This document shows positions 1 to 8,256 of a DNA stretch of 64,000 nucleotides, in pieces. How positions within the stretch are numbered: the first letter of the stretch is position 1; the number at the start of each line of letters is the position of its first letter. The DNA is taken from assembly GCA_026396015.1 (NCBI GenBank), contig JAPLXP010000011.1, positions 1 through 64,000 of the forward strand, written 5' to 3'. A model generated the notes under the pieces. The model was given only the letters and a program-made list of their open reading frames with translations, had not been told where the DNA came from and ran no database searches. This DNA comes from Candidatus Nomurabacteria bacterium (lineage in GTDB: Bacteria; Patescibacteria; Paceibacteria; UBA9973). Position numbers and translations under genes: made by a program.

Positions 1-332
1 TATTCGGTGCGTATTTTCTTTATTCAGGTATCAATCACTTTAGACATCAAAAGAATCTTGCAGGTTATGCAAAGTTCAAGAAAGTGCCTATGCCAGAATT
101 GGCAGTATTGGTATCAGGTGTGATGCTAGTAGTCGGTGGTGCAGGATTGGTTCTAGGTATAGATTATGTATATAATCAGGCATCAGCTATGATTCTAGTA
201 CTATTCATGATTCCAACTACATTCATGATGCACAATTTCTGGGAAGAAAAGGATGCGCAAGCTAAGATGAATGATCAAATCGCATTCATGAAGAACGTAG
301 CCCTCATCGGCGCACTCCTCATGTTCATGTAA
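1..332 (+). CDS. DoxX-type small membrane protein (5' end outside window)
   Basis: Open reading continues in frame from base 3, before any start codon, so the gene begins upstream of the window. The visible 110 residues begin FGAYFLYSGINHF and contain three hydrophobic stretches and the late motif MHNFWEE, the arrangement of DoxX-family inner-membrane proteins. These are four-helix proteins linked to redox homeostasis in better studied bacteria; the role here is unknown. It ends at a TAA and is followed 21 bases later by a strong terminator, so it closes its transcription unit. Family assignment is from motif memory. Confidence 0.75.
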   Translation, partial: FGAYFLYSGINHFRHQKNLAGYAKFKKVPMPELAVLVSGVMLVVGGAGLVLGIDYVYNQASAMILVLFMIPTTFMMHNFWEEKDAQAKMNDQIAFMKNVALIGALLMFM

Positions 333-353
333 TAGAATTATTTAAGATTTAAA

Positions 354-384
354 AACCAGCCCAAAGGTTACCTTTGGGCTGGTT
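354..384 (+). terminator. Rho-independent terminator after DoxX gene
   Basis: Perfect 14-bp stem (AACCAGCCCAAAGG and its complement) with a 3-base loop, followed by a T-rich tract. It separates the DoxX-like gene from rsmI. Confidence 0.9.
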
Positions 385-405
385 TGTTTTTAGTTTGTTT
401 TCCTA

Positions 406-411
406 TATAAT
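406..411 (+). promoter_or_regulatory. -10 box of rsmI, leaderless arrangement
   Basis: TATAAT ends only 6 bases before the rsmI ATG at 418. Transcription would start at or within a base or two of the start codon, giving a leaderless mRNA. The same geometry recurs at many host genes in the window. Confidence 0.65.
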
Positions 412-417
412 CCACAT

Positions 418-1080
418 ATGGAAAAAGGTACACTATATATAGTAGCGACTCCTCGGGCTATTCGTATACTAGGCGAAGTAGATACTATACTATGCGAAGA
501 TACACGCACTACACGTGTACTTCTAAATAAATACGACATACATACAAAATGTGTGAGCTACCATGCACACAGCACAAAAGGTAAAGAAAATGTGATTATT
601 CAGATGTTGTCAGAGGGTAAGAATCTTGCACTCGTATCTGACGCTGGTACTCCATGTATATCTGATCCAGGTGTCATGCTGGTAGCACAGGTATATGAAT
701 CATTCGGCACAGAGGCTCGCGTAGTGCCAATACCTGGTGCTAGTGCTCTAGTATCTGCAATATCTGCCAGTGGAATATCAGCTGCAGAGTTTATCTTCCT
801 AGGATTTTTGCCACATAAAAAGGGAAGAGAGACATTGTTCAAGGAGATATCTACAGGAGAGCGTACATATGTATTCTATGAATCCAGTCACCGTATAATG
901 AAAACATTAGAATCACTCTCAAAAGCACTCGATGAAAAGCGTACTGTCGTAGTTTGCCGTGAATTGACCAAGACTTTTGAACAATTTGTAAAGGGTGATG
1001 CAGAATACGTCCTTGACTACTTCATAAAAAATACTGATAAGGTTCGTGGCGAATTTGTTGTCATTGTAGCTCACTCTTAA
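418..1080 (+). CDS. rsmI: 16S rRNA (cytidine-1402-2'-O)-methyltransferase RsmI, with N-terminal deletion
   Basis: RsmI transfers a methyl group from SAM to the 2'-O of C1402 in the decoding centre of 16S rRNA. Recognisable motifs are EDTRTT (residues about 27-32), LVSDAGTPCISDPG (about 73-86), PIPGASA, GFLPHKKGR, FYESSHR and CRELTKTFE, all in the family order. It has 220 residues; family members are about 270-290 and have an extra C-terminal part that is absent here. Odd: after ATP at residue 12 the usual segment of about nine residues containing G-N-L, which helps form the SAM site, is missing in frame, and the sequence continues directly with RAIRILGEVD. Activity is therefore uncertain. It has its own promoter 6 bases upstream. 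Confidence 0.9.
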   Translation: MEKGTLYIVATPRAIRILGEVDTILCEDTRTTRVLLNKYDIHTKCVSYHAHSTKGKENVIIQMLSEGKNLALVSDAGTPCISDPGVMLVAQVYESFGTEARVVPIPGASALVSAISASGISAAEFIFLGFLPHKKGRETLFKEISTGERTYVFYESSHRIMKTLESLSKALDEKRTVVVCRELTKTFEQFVKGDAEYVLDYFIKNTDKVRGEFVVIVAHS

Positions 1081-1086
1081 ATAGTT

Positions 1087-1092
1087 TATAAT
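1087..1092 (+). promoter_or_regulatory. -10 box for 1099 gene, leaderless arrangement
   Basis: TATAAT, 6 bases before the ATG at 1099 and just past the rsmI stop codon. It probably drives the three-gene group 1099-3770. Confidence 0.55.
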
Positions 1093-1098
1093 CAAAAT

Positions 1099-1311
1099 AT
1101 GAGAAAAGAACGCATACTTTTAATCGCAGGTATATTGATTGTTATTTTGCCATACCTTGGGATTCCAGATTTTTTTAGATCATTATTAATAAGTATTTTG
1201 GGTCTAGTTGTATTTTTTGTTGGATATCGTTTTCATTTTATTGCGAGTAATAAAATGAAGAATGATGATTCGATTATGAAGCCATTTCTAGATAGTCAAA
1301 ATATCGTTTAA
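1099..1311 (+). CDS. Small membrane protein, unknown
   Basis: A 70-residue protein with two hydrophobic helices, at about residues 5-22 and 25-47, and a short polar tail. I recognise no family. It starts 6 bases after a TATAAT box and lies 6 bases before the DUF4015-type gene, so it is probably co-transcribed with it. Coding status is supported by the promoter, the tight spacing and the lack of an alternative gene in this interval. Confidence 0.55.
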   Translation: MRKERILLIAGILIVILPYLGIPDFFRSLLISILGLVVFFVGYRFHFIASNKMKNDDSIMKPFLDSQNIV

Positions 1312-1317
1312 TATATC

Positions 1318-2535
1318 ATGGCTATTGTAATAAAAAGAAAATATTTTAACTTAATTTTATACACACTCGGTATCATCATACTGGGTTGTATTCTGTACTT
1401 TTTTGTAAAACCTTATATTTTCAATTCCCAAGAAAATAAAATATTAGACGATGGCAATCAGCTGGCATCTGATTCAAAATCTGCAGATAATGCAACAGAT
1501 CAAAATCAGATAAATTCCAACCCAGTATATACAGTAGACCATATCGCTACTCCTGTTCAGGTAAAGGCTCTGTATATGTCTAGTTGGATTGCTGGAGTGC
1601 CTACCAGAAGAGAAAAAATTGTAAAAATAGCAGATGATACAGAAATTAATTCTATCGTTATTGATATCAAAGATGCTACTGGGCGTGTAGCATTCAAGAC
1701 TGATGATAAATTGATAAATGAGATCGGTTCCACAGAGAATCGTGTAAAGGATATGAAATCTTTTATTGATGATTTACACAAAAAAGATATTTATGTTATC
1801 GGACGTATATCGGTATTTCAGGATCCTTATCTAGCAAAAGTAAAACCTGAATGGGCAATAACAAGAAAGAGTGATGGTAAGGTCTGGAAAGATCGCAAGG
1901 GCCTATCTTTCATGGATCCAGCAAAGCCTGAGGTACGTGAATATGTAGTGCGTATAGCCAAGGCATCTTATGCTCTTGGTTTTGATGAGATAAACTTTGA
2001 CTACATTAGGTATCCATCCGATGGGGATTTAAAGAATATTGATTATCATTTAAAGGAAGGAGTAAAACGTGCTGACAATATTGAATTCTTTTTCAAGAAT
2101 TTATCTCTGGATATGAAGAAGGAAACAAATATTCCAATCTCAGGTGATCTCTTTGGTCTGACTACTGAGGTAGAACCAGGAGATGATATGGGCATAGGAC
2201 AAGTTTGGGAAAAGGCTCTTCCATATTTTGATTTTCTTTGCCCGATGATATATCCGTCCCACTATCCTGCAGGACAATATGGATTTGCAAATCCGGCGGC
2301 ACATCCAAAAGAAGTAATCGATCATGCTTTAAATGGTGCCATAAATAAAACAGTAATGATGAACTTACCCTTATCAAAGATACGTCCATGGTTGCAAGAC
2401 TTTGATATGGGCGCAAAATATACAGCAGATATGGTTCGTGCACAAATAGATTCATCGGAAAATAATGGCATAATATCTTGGATGTTTTGGGATCCAAAGA
2501 ATGTTTATACGCCTAGTGCTTTTTATAATGATTAA
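1318..2535 (+). CDS. Anchored glycoside-hydrolase-like protein (DUF4015 type)
   Basis: A 405-residue protein with one N-terminal membrane helix (about residues 11-32), a polar linker rich in N, D and S, and then a TIM-barrel-like region starting near VKALYMSSWIAG. Segments such as IVIDIKDATG, GRISVFQDP, SFMDPAKPEVREYV, FDEINFDYIRYPSDG and FLCPMIYPSHY match the putative glycosyl hydrolase family DUF4015. The D and E residues in FDEINFDYIRYP are the likely catalytic neighbourhood. It probably acts on a polysaccharide outside the membrane; substrate unknown. It lies 8 bases before the S41 protease gene. Confidence 0.75.
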   Translation: MAIVIKRKYFNLILYTLGIIILGCILYFFVKPYIFNSQENKILDDGNQLASDSKSADNATDQNQINSNPVYTVDHIATPVQVKALYMSSWIAGVPTRREKIVKIADDTEINSIVIDIKDATGRVAFKTDDKLINEIGSTENRVKDMKSFIDDLHKKDIYVIGRISVFQDPYLAKVKPEWAITRKSDGKVWKDRKGLSFMDPAKPEVREYVVRIAKASYALGFDEINFDYIRYPSDGDLKNIDYHLKEGVKRADNIEFFFKNLSLDMKKETNIPISGDLFGLTTEVEPGDDMGIGQVWEKALPYFDFLCPMIYPSHYPAGQYGFANPAAHPKEVIDHALNGAINKTVMMNLPLSKIRPWLQDFDMGAKYTADMVRAQIDSSENNGIISWMFWDPKNVYTPSAFYND

Positions 2536-2543
2536 AATAAAAT

Positions 2544-3770
2544 ATGGAAAATAAAAAAATAAATTACAAATATATCTACGTATTAGTATCACTAGTTTTA
2601 ACTCTAGGTGTGTTTTATTGTGGATTTTATTTTGGGAAAATGCATCCAAATGAAGACAAGTTAGTCTTGAACGTAGCAAATACTACTGATACTGAAAATA
2701 TAAAAAATGCTGACTTTGCTCCATTTTGGAAGGTATGGAAAAAAATAAATGAAAAGTCTATCTATGCAAACAAGAAGACTGATCAAGAGAAGGTCTGGGG
2801 TGCAGTACAGGGTCTAGCTTCATCACTAGGTGATCCATACACTGTATTCTTTCCACCAGCTGAGAATAAAATGTTCAATGACACAATCCATGGATCATTC
2901 GGTGGTATTGGTGCTGAGATTGGTCTAAAAGATAAAATATTAACTATCGTATCTCCACTAAAAGACACACCATCTTTCAAAGCTGGTCTAAAATCTGGAG
3001 ACAAGATCGTAAAGATAGACAAAAAGGATGCTACGGAGATGACGATAGACAAGGCCATCAGCCTGATTCGTGGAGAAAAAGGTACTACTGTCACACTCAC
3101 TATATTTCGTGAGGGAGAAAAGAGTACGAGAGATTTCAGTATCGTCCGAGATACTATTGATATTCCTACTATTGACTCAAAGATGCGTGATGATGGTATA
3201 TTTGTTGTCAGCCTATATAGCTTCTCAGAGAATTCTGCAGAATTATTTCGTAAAGCATTGTTGGATTTTTCAAAAACAAATTCAACAAAATTGATTATCG
3301 ACCTACGTGGTAATCCTGGAGGATACCTAGATTCCGCTGTAAGTATCGCGAACTGGTTCTTAGACGAAGGTAAGGTAATTGTGACAGAAGATTATGGAAC
3401 AAAGAAGAAGCCAGATATTACAAAGAGTCATGGTCCACGTGTATTTGATGACAAGTTCAAGATAGTAATTCTCGTTGATGGTGGTTCTGCCTCAGCTTCG
3501 GAAATCCTCTCGGGAGCTTTACAGCAGAATGGCGTGGCAACTCTAGTAGGTACTCAGACATTTGGCAAGGGCTCAGTGCAGGAGCTAGTAGATATCACCC
3601 CAGAGACATCTCTGAAGGTGACAATAGCAAAATGGCTCACTCCAGATGGTACCTCTATATCCGAAAAGGGTTTAACTCCGGATTTTGTAGTTCCTTTTAC
3701 TCAAAAGGATGCAGGTGCAAAGATTGATCCACAGATGGATAAAGCAGTAGAATTGCTACTAGCTAAATAA
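2544..3770 (+). CDS. S41-family carboxy-terminal processing protease
   Basis: A membrane-anchored serine protease of the CtpA/Prc type, 408 residues. There is an N-terminal helix at about residues 10-30, then a PDZ domain (GIGAEIGLKDKILTIV to SLIRGEKGTTVTLTI, about 112-195) that recruits C-terminal tails. The peptidase domain has IDLRGNPGGYLDSA (about 254-267), the catalytic serine in DGGSASASEILSGAL (about 313-327) and the catalytic lysine in TFGKGSVQEL (about 338-347). Length and order are normal for the family. A strong terminator follows at once. Confidence 0.92.
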   Translation: MENKKINYKYIYVLVSLVLTLGVFYCGFYFGKMHPNEDKLVLNVANTTDTENIKNADFAPFWKVWKKINEKSIYANKKTDQEKVWGAVQGLASSLGDPYTVFFPPAENKMFNDTIHGSFGGIGAEIGLKDKILTIVSPLKDTPSFKAGLKSGDKIVKIDKKDATEMTIDKAISLIRGEKGTTVTLTIFREGEKSTRDFSIVRDTIDIPTIDSKMRDDGIFVVSLYSFSENSAELFRKALLDFSKTNSTKLIIDLRGNPGGYLDSAVSIANWFLDEGKVIVTEDYGTKKKPDITKSHGPRVFDDKFKIVILVDGGSASASEILSGALQQNGVATLVGTQTFGKGSVQELVDITPETSLKVTIAKWLTPDGTSISEKGLTPDFVVPFTQKDAGAKIDPQMDKAVELLLAK

Positions 3771-3779
3771 AATAAGAAT

Positions 3780-3808
3780 AAAACACTCACGAATGTGGGT
3801 GTTTTATT
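3780..3808 (+). terminator. Terminator after S41 protease gene
   Basis: An 11-bp stem (AAAACACTCAC with its partner, one T-G pair), a 4-base loop and a following T-rich run. Confidence 0.88.
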
Positions 3809-3835
3809 GTATTTGCACGAGGTATTTTATAGTGT

Positions 3836-3841
3836 TATATT
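3836..3841 (+). promoter_or_regulatory. -10 box of rplI, leaderless arrangement
   Basis: TATATT, 6 bases before the rplI ATG. There is no Shine-Dalgarno sequence between them. Confidence 0.5.
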
Positions 3842-3847
3842 CTATAT

Positions 3848-4291
3848 ATGAAAGTAATATTATTGTCAGATATACAAAAAGTAGGTAAAAAATACGATAT
3901 AAAAGAATTTGCAGATGGATATGCTCGTAATGTGTTGATAGCCAAGGGGTTAGCTGAGCTCGCTACTCCTCATGCTGTATCCCTAGTACAAGCAAAGAAG
4001 CAATCTATGCAAAAGAAACATGATGAAGAAATGTCAGTATTCAATGATTTGATCTCTGAGGTGAATAATATTGGCCTAGAATTGACTGTAAAAGCCAACG
4101 AGAAAGGTCATCTTTTTTTTGCAGTACCAGCAAAAGATATTGCGAAGCTAATCAAGGAAAAGCTAAATAAAGAAGTTGACGATCATTCAATCGTCATTAC
4201 CACTCCAATAAAAGAATTGGGAGATCACTCATTTAAGATTAAAAAAGGGGATGCGACAGGTGACTGCAAGATTAAAATAGTAACAAAATAA
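3848..4291 (+). CDS. rplI: 50S ribosomal protein L9
   Basis: Standard L9 of 147 residues. The N-terminal rRNA-binding domain shows MKVILLSDIQKVGKKYD and FADGYARNVLIAKGLA, followed by the long connecting helix (about 40-75) and the C-terminal domain with VKANEKGHLFFAV. L9 is reported missing from some Patescibacteria lineages, so its presence helps placement. Single-gene unit with its own promoter; it converges on rpmA with a shared terminator. Confidence 0.96.
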   Translation: MKVILLSDIQKVGKKYDIKEFADGYARNVLIAKGLAELATPHAVSLVQAKKQSMQKKHDEEMSVFNDLISEVNNIGLELTVKANEKGHLFFAVPAKDIAKLIKEKLNKEVDDHSIVITTPIKELGDHSFKIKKGDATGDCKIKIVTK

Positions 4292-4305
4292 ATGTATCAA
4301 CAATT

Positions 4306-4336
4306 AAAAAAACCTCTCAAATGAGAGGTTTTTTTA
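4306..4336. terminator. Bidirectional terminator between rplI and rpmA
   Basis: AACCTCTCA and its complement around a 2-base centre, with an A run on one side and a T run on the other, so it can serve both converging genes. Confidence 0.9.
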
Positions 4337-4337
4337 A

Positions 4338-4610
4338 TTAGATTACATTCACTACTTTTTTGACTGTTGTTGTGCCATTGAAGTTTATCTTTCTTTTTGT
4401 TGTGAATTTGATCTTACCTTCCTTTAATGCAAAGAGAGTATGGTCTTTACCAGTATCAACATTTGTACCAGCAAGTATTTTTGTACCACGCTGACGTATG
4501 ATTATTGAACCAGCTTTTGCAGTTTGACCAGCATAAAGCTTAGTACCGAGATACTTTGGATTTGAATCTGTTAAGTTTTTAGCGCTACCGCCAGCTTTTC
4601 TATGTGCCAT
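4338..4610 (-). CDS. rpmA: 50S ribosomal protein L27
   Basis: A 90-residue protein with the L27 signature MAHRKAGGSAKN, then LGTKLYAGQTAKAGSIIIRQRGTK. L27 reaches the peptidyl-transferase centre with its N terminus. There is no cleavable N-terminal extension as seen in Firmicutes, so the start methionine fits directly. The gene stands alone, not beside rplU. Confidence 0.96.
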   Translation of the reverse strand: MAHRKAGGSAKNLTDSNPKYLGTKLYAGQTAKAGSIIIRQRGTKILAGTNVDTGKDHTLFALKEGKIKFTTKRKINFNGTTTVKKVVNVI

Positions 4611-4666
4611 AATGTTAAACTTGTCTTTTTGGGTGTAAAACCCTAGAAAACTATGTATAAATACCT

Positions 4667-4672
4667 TATAAT
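4667..4672 (+). promoter_or_regulatory. -10 box for the 4682-6029 gene pair
   Basis: TATAAT, 9 bases before the ATG at 4682. Same short-leader geometry as other host genes here. Confidence 0.5.
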
Positions 4673-4681
4673 TAAACTTGT

Positions 4682-5098
4682 ATGAGTATACATGACTTTT
4701 TGAATAAAATCAAGGGGCAGGGACTATTTAAGATCCTTGACATTACTACTATGTTGTATCTTGGTATCGTTGTTGTGGTTGGCATCTCATCGTTCTATCT
4801 AGGTCGCTATTCTGCGGAGAATGCTCCAGTTGGTGTTGAGAAAGAAATGAGTGTTTATAGTAAAAATACGGGTAAAATGGGACATTCAGAGCGTGCACAG
4901 GCTACAAATGAATCAGATGTGTCAGCCGATAACCCTAGTATTAAAAATAGTGAGTATTTTGGATCTAAAAATGGTAAACTATATTATAGTTATGGGTGCA
5001 AGGCTGGCAACAGGATAGCCAAGAAAAATATAATTAACTTCTCTTCTGTATCAGAAGCAGAAAAAGCTGGCTACATGCCATCAAACTCTTGTAAATAA
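4682..5098 (+). CDS. Anchored small protein with C-terminal Cys domain, unknown
   Basis: A 138-residue protein with one membrane helix (about 20-41), a polar linker, and a C-terminal domain from YFGSKNGKLYYSYGCKAG to GYMPSNSCK with two cysteines. The pattern of a YxGSKNG opening, a first Cys, FSSxxEAEKAGY and a last Cys resembles a small domain found after membrane anchors in many Patescibacteria and related to the Ada metal-binding fold. Function unknown. Its stop is one base before the start of the CAP-domain gene, so the two are co-expressed and probably work together at the cell surface. Confidence 0.7.
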   Translation: MSIHDFLNKIKGQGLFKILDITTMLYLGIVVVVGISSFYLGRYSAENAPVGVEKEMSVYSKNTGKMGHSERAQATNESDVSADNPSIKNSEYFGSKNGKLYYSYGCKAGNRIAKKNIINFSSVSEAEKAGYMPSNSCK

Positions 5099-5099
5099 A

Positions 5100-6029
5100 A
5101 TGAGAACAATTCTAAATATAATAATTATTGTGTTTATCATATACGCAGCATCCTATTTTAGATCTGATATCAAGACTTTTTATAACAACATATTCTCTAG
5201 TGTCAGCACTAGTAGTGTCGTAGATTCAAACACCATTTCTAAATTTGAATTAGACCCCAAGAGTCAATCAAAACTAGATGTCCTCAAAAAAATAATCAAT
5301 ACACCAGAACCTCTACGTGTATTAGATCCTATAATCACCGGTGATATAAATAACAAGACTATAACTCGTTCTGGAATAATATTTGAGACAAATAAGAATA
5401 GAAAAGATGTATCAAACCTACCTCCACTCGTAGAGAATTCAAAGCTAGACACATCTGCTCAGAATAAGGTAAAAGAAATGTTTACCAATCAATATTTTGA
5501 ACACATATCACCAGTCACTAAAAAAGGAGTATCTGATCTAGGTAGCGAAGCTGGTTATGAGTATGTACTGATCGGTGAGAATCTAGCCATGGGAGTATTC
5601 AAAGACAATGCCGCATTACTCCAGGCGTGGATGGATAGTCCTGGTCACAGAGCAAATATCCTCAACAGTCACTATACAGAGATTGGATCAGCTGTAGGTC
5701 AAGGAATGCTCGAAGGCCGTGAAGTGTGGCTCGCTGTGCAGCATTTTGGTACACCAAAGGATGAATGTCCTACTATAGAAAAAACCTTGGAGGCATCAAT
5801 CAACATGAATAAAGTAAAACTGGATGAAATTCAAAAAACTCTTGCTCAAGAAAAAAAGGATATCGACAGTGGGGGAGTCGTAGGCGGAATGACCAAGAAT
5901 GAGCAAATTGCGCAATACAACAATCTCGTCGTAGAATACAATTCACTCCTCGCCAAGCTACGCGGACAGATAACCAAGTTTAATGGGGAAGTAAATAGTT
6001 TTAATGCGTGCATAAATTCTCTTAAATAA
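5100..6029 (+). CDS. Anchored CAP-domain (SCP/PR-1-like) protein
   Basis: A 309-residue protein: N-terminal membrane helix (about 2-20), a linker, then a CAP domain. It shows YFEHISPVTKKG, ENLAMG, WMDSPGHRANILN and EVWLAVQHFG, which carry the conserved His-Glu-His-type surface of the family (about 137-220). The last 80 residues form a probable coiled coil. Bacterial CAP proteins are surface or secreted; many lack a known activity. It is the last host gene before the prophage; its terminator is intact and lies left of the attachment repeat. Confidence 0.85.
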   Translation: MRTILNIIIIVFIIYAASYFRSDIKTFYNNIFSSVSTSSVVDSNTISKFELDPKSQSKLDVLKKIINTPEPLRVLDPIITGDINNKTITRSGIIFETNKNRKDVSNLPPLVENSKLDTSAQNKVKEMFTNQYFEHISPVTKKGVSDLGSEAGYEYVLIGENLAMGVFKDNAALLQAWMDSPGHRANILNSHYTEIGSAVGQGMLEGREVWLAVQHFGTPKDECPTIEKTLEASINMNKVKLDEIQKTLAQEKKDIDSGGVVGGMTKNEQIAQYNNLVVEYNSLLAKLRGQITKFNGEVNSFNACINSLK

Positions 6030-6039
6030 TGCCTTAGGG

Positions 6040-6072
6040 AACCACTCTAATACCTTTATTAGGGTGGTTTAT
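6040..6072 (+). terminator. Terminator after CAP-domain gene
   Basis: A 13-bp stem starting AACCACTCTAATA, a short loop and its complement, then T-rich sequence. It lies 11 bases before the left attachment repeat, so the integration did not disturb this host unit. Confidence 0.85.
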
Positions 6073-6082
6073 TTTATAAGTG

Positions 6083-6097
6083 AGTGTCGCACAATAT
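6083..6097 (+). repeat. attL: left copy of 15-bp attachment core
   Basis: AGTGTCGCACAATAT, identical to 43067-43081. The match stops exactly at both edges. Host sequence lies to the left. Confidence 0.85.
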
Positions 6098-6124
6098 CGT
6101 AAATAAATAAAAGTTTCTCCCATT

Positions 6125-6148
6125 AAACACCCGAAAGGGTGTTTTTTG
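6125..6148 (+). terminator. Terminator at left end of prophage
   Basis: AAACACCC-GAAA-GGGTGTTT stem with a GNRA-type loop followed by a T run. It would stop host transcription from entering the prophage. Confidence 0.8.
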
Positions 6149-6169
6149 TTTTACCCCTTAAAAGTTTCG

Positions 6170-6221
6170 TGGCAGTCACGAGTGAATGATTCACACCCGA
6201 GTCATTCACTCATGACTGCCA
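6170..6221 (+). repeat. Long inverted repeat before first prophage gene
   Basis: TGGCAGTCA-c-GAGTGAATGA pairs with its complement downstream: 9 and 10 bp separated by one mismatch, around a 12-base loop, followed by TTTTATTT. It could be a second terminator, an antitermination target or an operator for the early genes. The 6222-6270 interval after it holds no other clear signal. Confidence 0.6.
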
Positions 6222-6270
6222 TTTTATTTGGCAGGGTCGAACATTATTAATCAAAACAAATTCATATCAC

Positions 6271-6603
6271 ATGAAATTCATAAAAGCATCTGTGCGAGAT
6301 CGCACTGGTACCGGCGGCAAAGGATACATCATGACAACTTTCAATCAATTGTGTGAAAAATTCGGATTACCAAATGACTGCACCAAAGACGGTGGAGCGT
6401 GGTACTCAGGCGACGGGAAAGTGAGATATGAGTGGGCATTCAAAAGTGTAGACGGAAAAGTGATTGTCACTATATACGACTACAAAGAAAAATGTCCGCC
6501 AGAGGAGATCAAAGAGTGGCGAGTTGGAGGAAAAGGAAATACTGAAAAGTATAAAAAATTCTTTTCCGACTTCTACTCAACCGATCAGCTTGTACTCCGG
6601 TAA
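6271..6603 (+). CDS. Conserved small phage protein, unknown
   Basis: A 110-residue protein. The part from YSGDGKVRYEWAFKSVDGKVIVTIYDYKE to IKEWRVGGKG resembles a small protein seen in many phages in which a G-D-x-K-x-x-x-E-W stretch is followed by DG-x-V-x-T-I-Y-[DN]-[YW]-K and E-W-x-[VI]-G-G-K. No function is assigned to that family that I know of. It is the first gene after the left end, in the early region. Confidence 0.6.
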   Translation: MKFIKASVRDRTGTGGKGYIMTTFNQLCEKFGLPNDCTKDGGAWYSGDGKVRYEWAFKSVDGKVIVTIYDYKEKCPPEEIKEWRVGGKGNTEKYKKFFSDFYSTDQLVLR

Positions 6604-6639
6604 TAAATAAAATTGCTTTTTCCGAGAAAGCAAAAAACT

Positions 6640-6936
6640 ATGACAACAAAACAAGTACAAATGAGAACGCTCTCAAGAGAAGCAGTGAGATTGGTAAAGG
6701 ATAAAGCTCCGGCAATAGTCGATGAGCAGATCCTTGCTCACATGCTTGATGAGGTAGCGGAATTCACAGGCGACATCATGGGGAAATTAACGAACCTTGA
6801 TGCCGAAAATGAGAAAGCAATCGTAATGGCTCACGGAATTATTCGTGACGGATTGTTTCAAGAGATTATCAATCAAGTTACTAAGACGATGTTAGCGGAA
6901 GCTGACAAAAGAATTACTAAATTATTAAAAAAATAA
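6640..6936 (+). CDS. Small helical phage protein, unknown
   Basis: A 98-residue, largely helical protein from MTTKQVQMRTLSREA to RITKLLKK, with no recognised domain. I chose the ATG at 6640, preceded by an A-rich stretch, over an in-frame start at 6613 because the intervening residues look like leader sequence. It lies 36 bases after the previous gene in the early region. Confidence 0.5.
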   Translation: MTTKQVQMRTLSREAVRLVKDKAPAIVDEQILAHMLDEVAEFTGDIMGKLTNLDAENEKAIVMAHGIIRDGLFQEIINQVTKTMLAEADKRITKLLKK

Positions 6937-7013
6937 AAGACCCCCCGAAGGGAGCCTCTTACTAACAGATACATTGTATCAAAGACCCCTTCGTCGAGTC
7001 AAGCAAAAAATAT

Positions 7014-8204
7014 ATGCAAACACTAGAACGAAGCGTATCCCCGATCATGGCGACTGAAGATTCATTCTTCACAGCTATCGGGAATACAAAACCATACTTC
7101 AAAGCGGCATTTGAAGGAGAGCCGGGAACCGGCAAAAGTTGGACTGCCGCATTAGTAGCGATTGGTCTTCATAAGAAGATTGGGAGCAAAAAGCCGATTG
7201 TGCTTATTGATACCGAGAAAGCATCAAAGTTCTTGGTCCCGCTGTTCAGAGAACACGGAATCGAAGCGATGGTACGCGAGACACACTCGCTCGCTGACTT
7301 GGTAAAGGCAATGAAGCTCTGCTCAGACGGATATTCAGACATCATGGTGATCGACAGCATCACCCACATCTGGATGGATTTCCAAGAAGCTTATAAGAAG
7401 AAACTTAACCGACAGGTATTCCAGATACAAGACTGGATGTCGATCAAGTCGGAGTGGAATAAATACTTCTCGATTCCACTCGTGCAATCACCTCTGCACA
7501 TCCTAGCAACCGGCCGAGTGTCGGATCGGATGGAGCAGGAAGTGGATGAAGATGGTCGAAAGGAATTCACCAAGACCGGAGTGAAGATGCAGGCAGAGAA
7601 AAACGCTGCGTACGAATTTGATGTCTTGGTGCTCATGGAACGACATGAGCTCATCCAAAGAAAGAAGCGAGAAGTCTGGCGCCAATCAATTGTTCTCAAA
7701 GGCAGAGGCAATCTACTCGACGGTGCGGTATTTAAAAACCCAACCTATGAAGATTTTGCACCGGCAATTGAAGCAATCATCAAAGATCCGATAGCAGCTC
7801 GATTCAGCCACGCATCGCAAGATGCAGGTGAGTTGATCAAGACTGAAGAAGATAAGCGTGAATGGGTCAGATCAAAGAAGCGATGGCTAGAAGAAATCGA
7901 GGGCTACCTCGTATCAGTCTGGCCAAGCTCAAGCGCAGCAGAGAAAAAGAATAAAACTGATGCACTTGAATACGCATTCCAAACAAGAAGCTGGTCCGCA
8001 ATAGAAGGGATGCAACCAGACATTCTTGAGGATGGATATGCTCGAGTGTTGGAATTTGGAAAACAAAAAGTAGCTGAAGCAAAAGGTGAACTTGTACCAG
8101 AGCCAACACCAGCAGAAAAGTTTGATAAAGATTTAAGAGATTCAAAAGAGGAAAAACCTAAGCGTCCGAAAGTGAATGCCGACAAGGCGAAGAAAGGTGA
8201 CTAA
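7014..8204 (+). CDS. RecA-like phage ATPase (Sak4/AAA_24 type)
   Basis: A 396-residue protein. Walker A is FEGEPGTGKSW (about residues 29-39) and Walker B is DIMVIDSITH (about 107-116), with the RecA-like core ending near residue 260. Such ATPases in phages act in single-strand annealing or recombination, or assist replication. The C-terminal third is charged and ends in a Lys-rich tail, possibly DNA-binding. Its place before the replication initiator fits a role in DNA replication or recombination. Exact subfamily not certain. Confidence 0.75.
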   Translation: MQTLERSVSPIMATEDSFFTAIGNTKPYFKAAFEGEPGTGKSWTAALVAIGLHKKIGSKKPIVLIDTEKASKFLVPLFREHGIEAMVRETHSLADLVKAMKLCSDGYSDIMVIDSITHIWMDFQEAYKKKLNRQVFQIQDWMSIKSEWNKYFSIPLVQSPLHILATGRVSDRMEQEVDEDGRKEFTKTGVKMQAEKNAAYEFDVLVLMERHELIQRKKREVWRQSIVLKGRGNLLDGAVFKNPTYEDFAPAIEAIIKDPIAARFSHASQDAGELIKTEEDKREWVRSKKRWLEEIEGYLVSVWPSSSAAEKKNKTDALEYAFQTRSWSAIEGMQPDILEDGYARVLEFGKQKVAEAKGELVPEPTPAEKFDKDLRDSKEEKPKRPKVNADKAKKGD

Positions 8205-8214
8205 TAAATAAATT

Positions 8215-8256
8215 GGCCACTGACTCAGCCTTGGTCGCAGTGGCACGAAGGCTGAG
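8215..8256 (+). ncRNA. Pseudoknot or two-state RNA element
   Basis: Two perfect stems interleave. Stem 1 is GCCACTG (8216-8222) with CAGTGGC (8238-8244). Stem 2 is CTCAGCCTT (8224-8232) with AAGGCTGAG (8248-8256). They can form an H-type pseudoknot with connecting loops of 1, 5 and 3 bases, or two mutually exclusive hairpins, each with a 15-base loop. Nothing here codes for protein. Confidence 0.65.
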
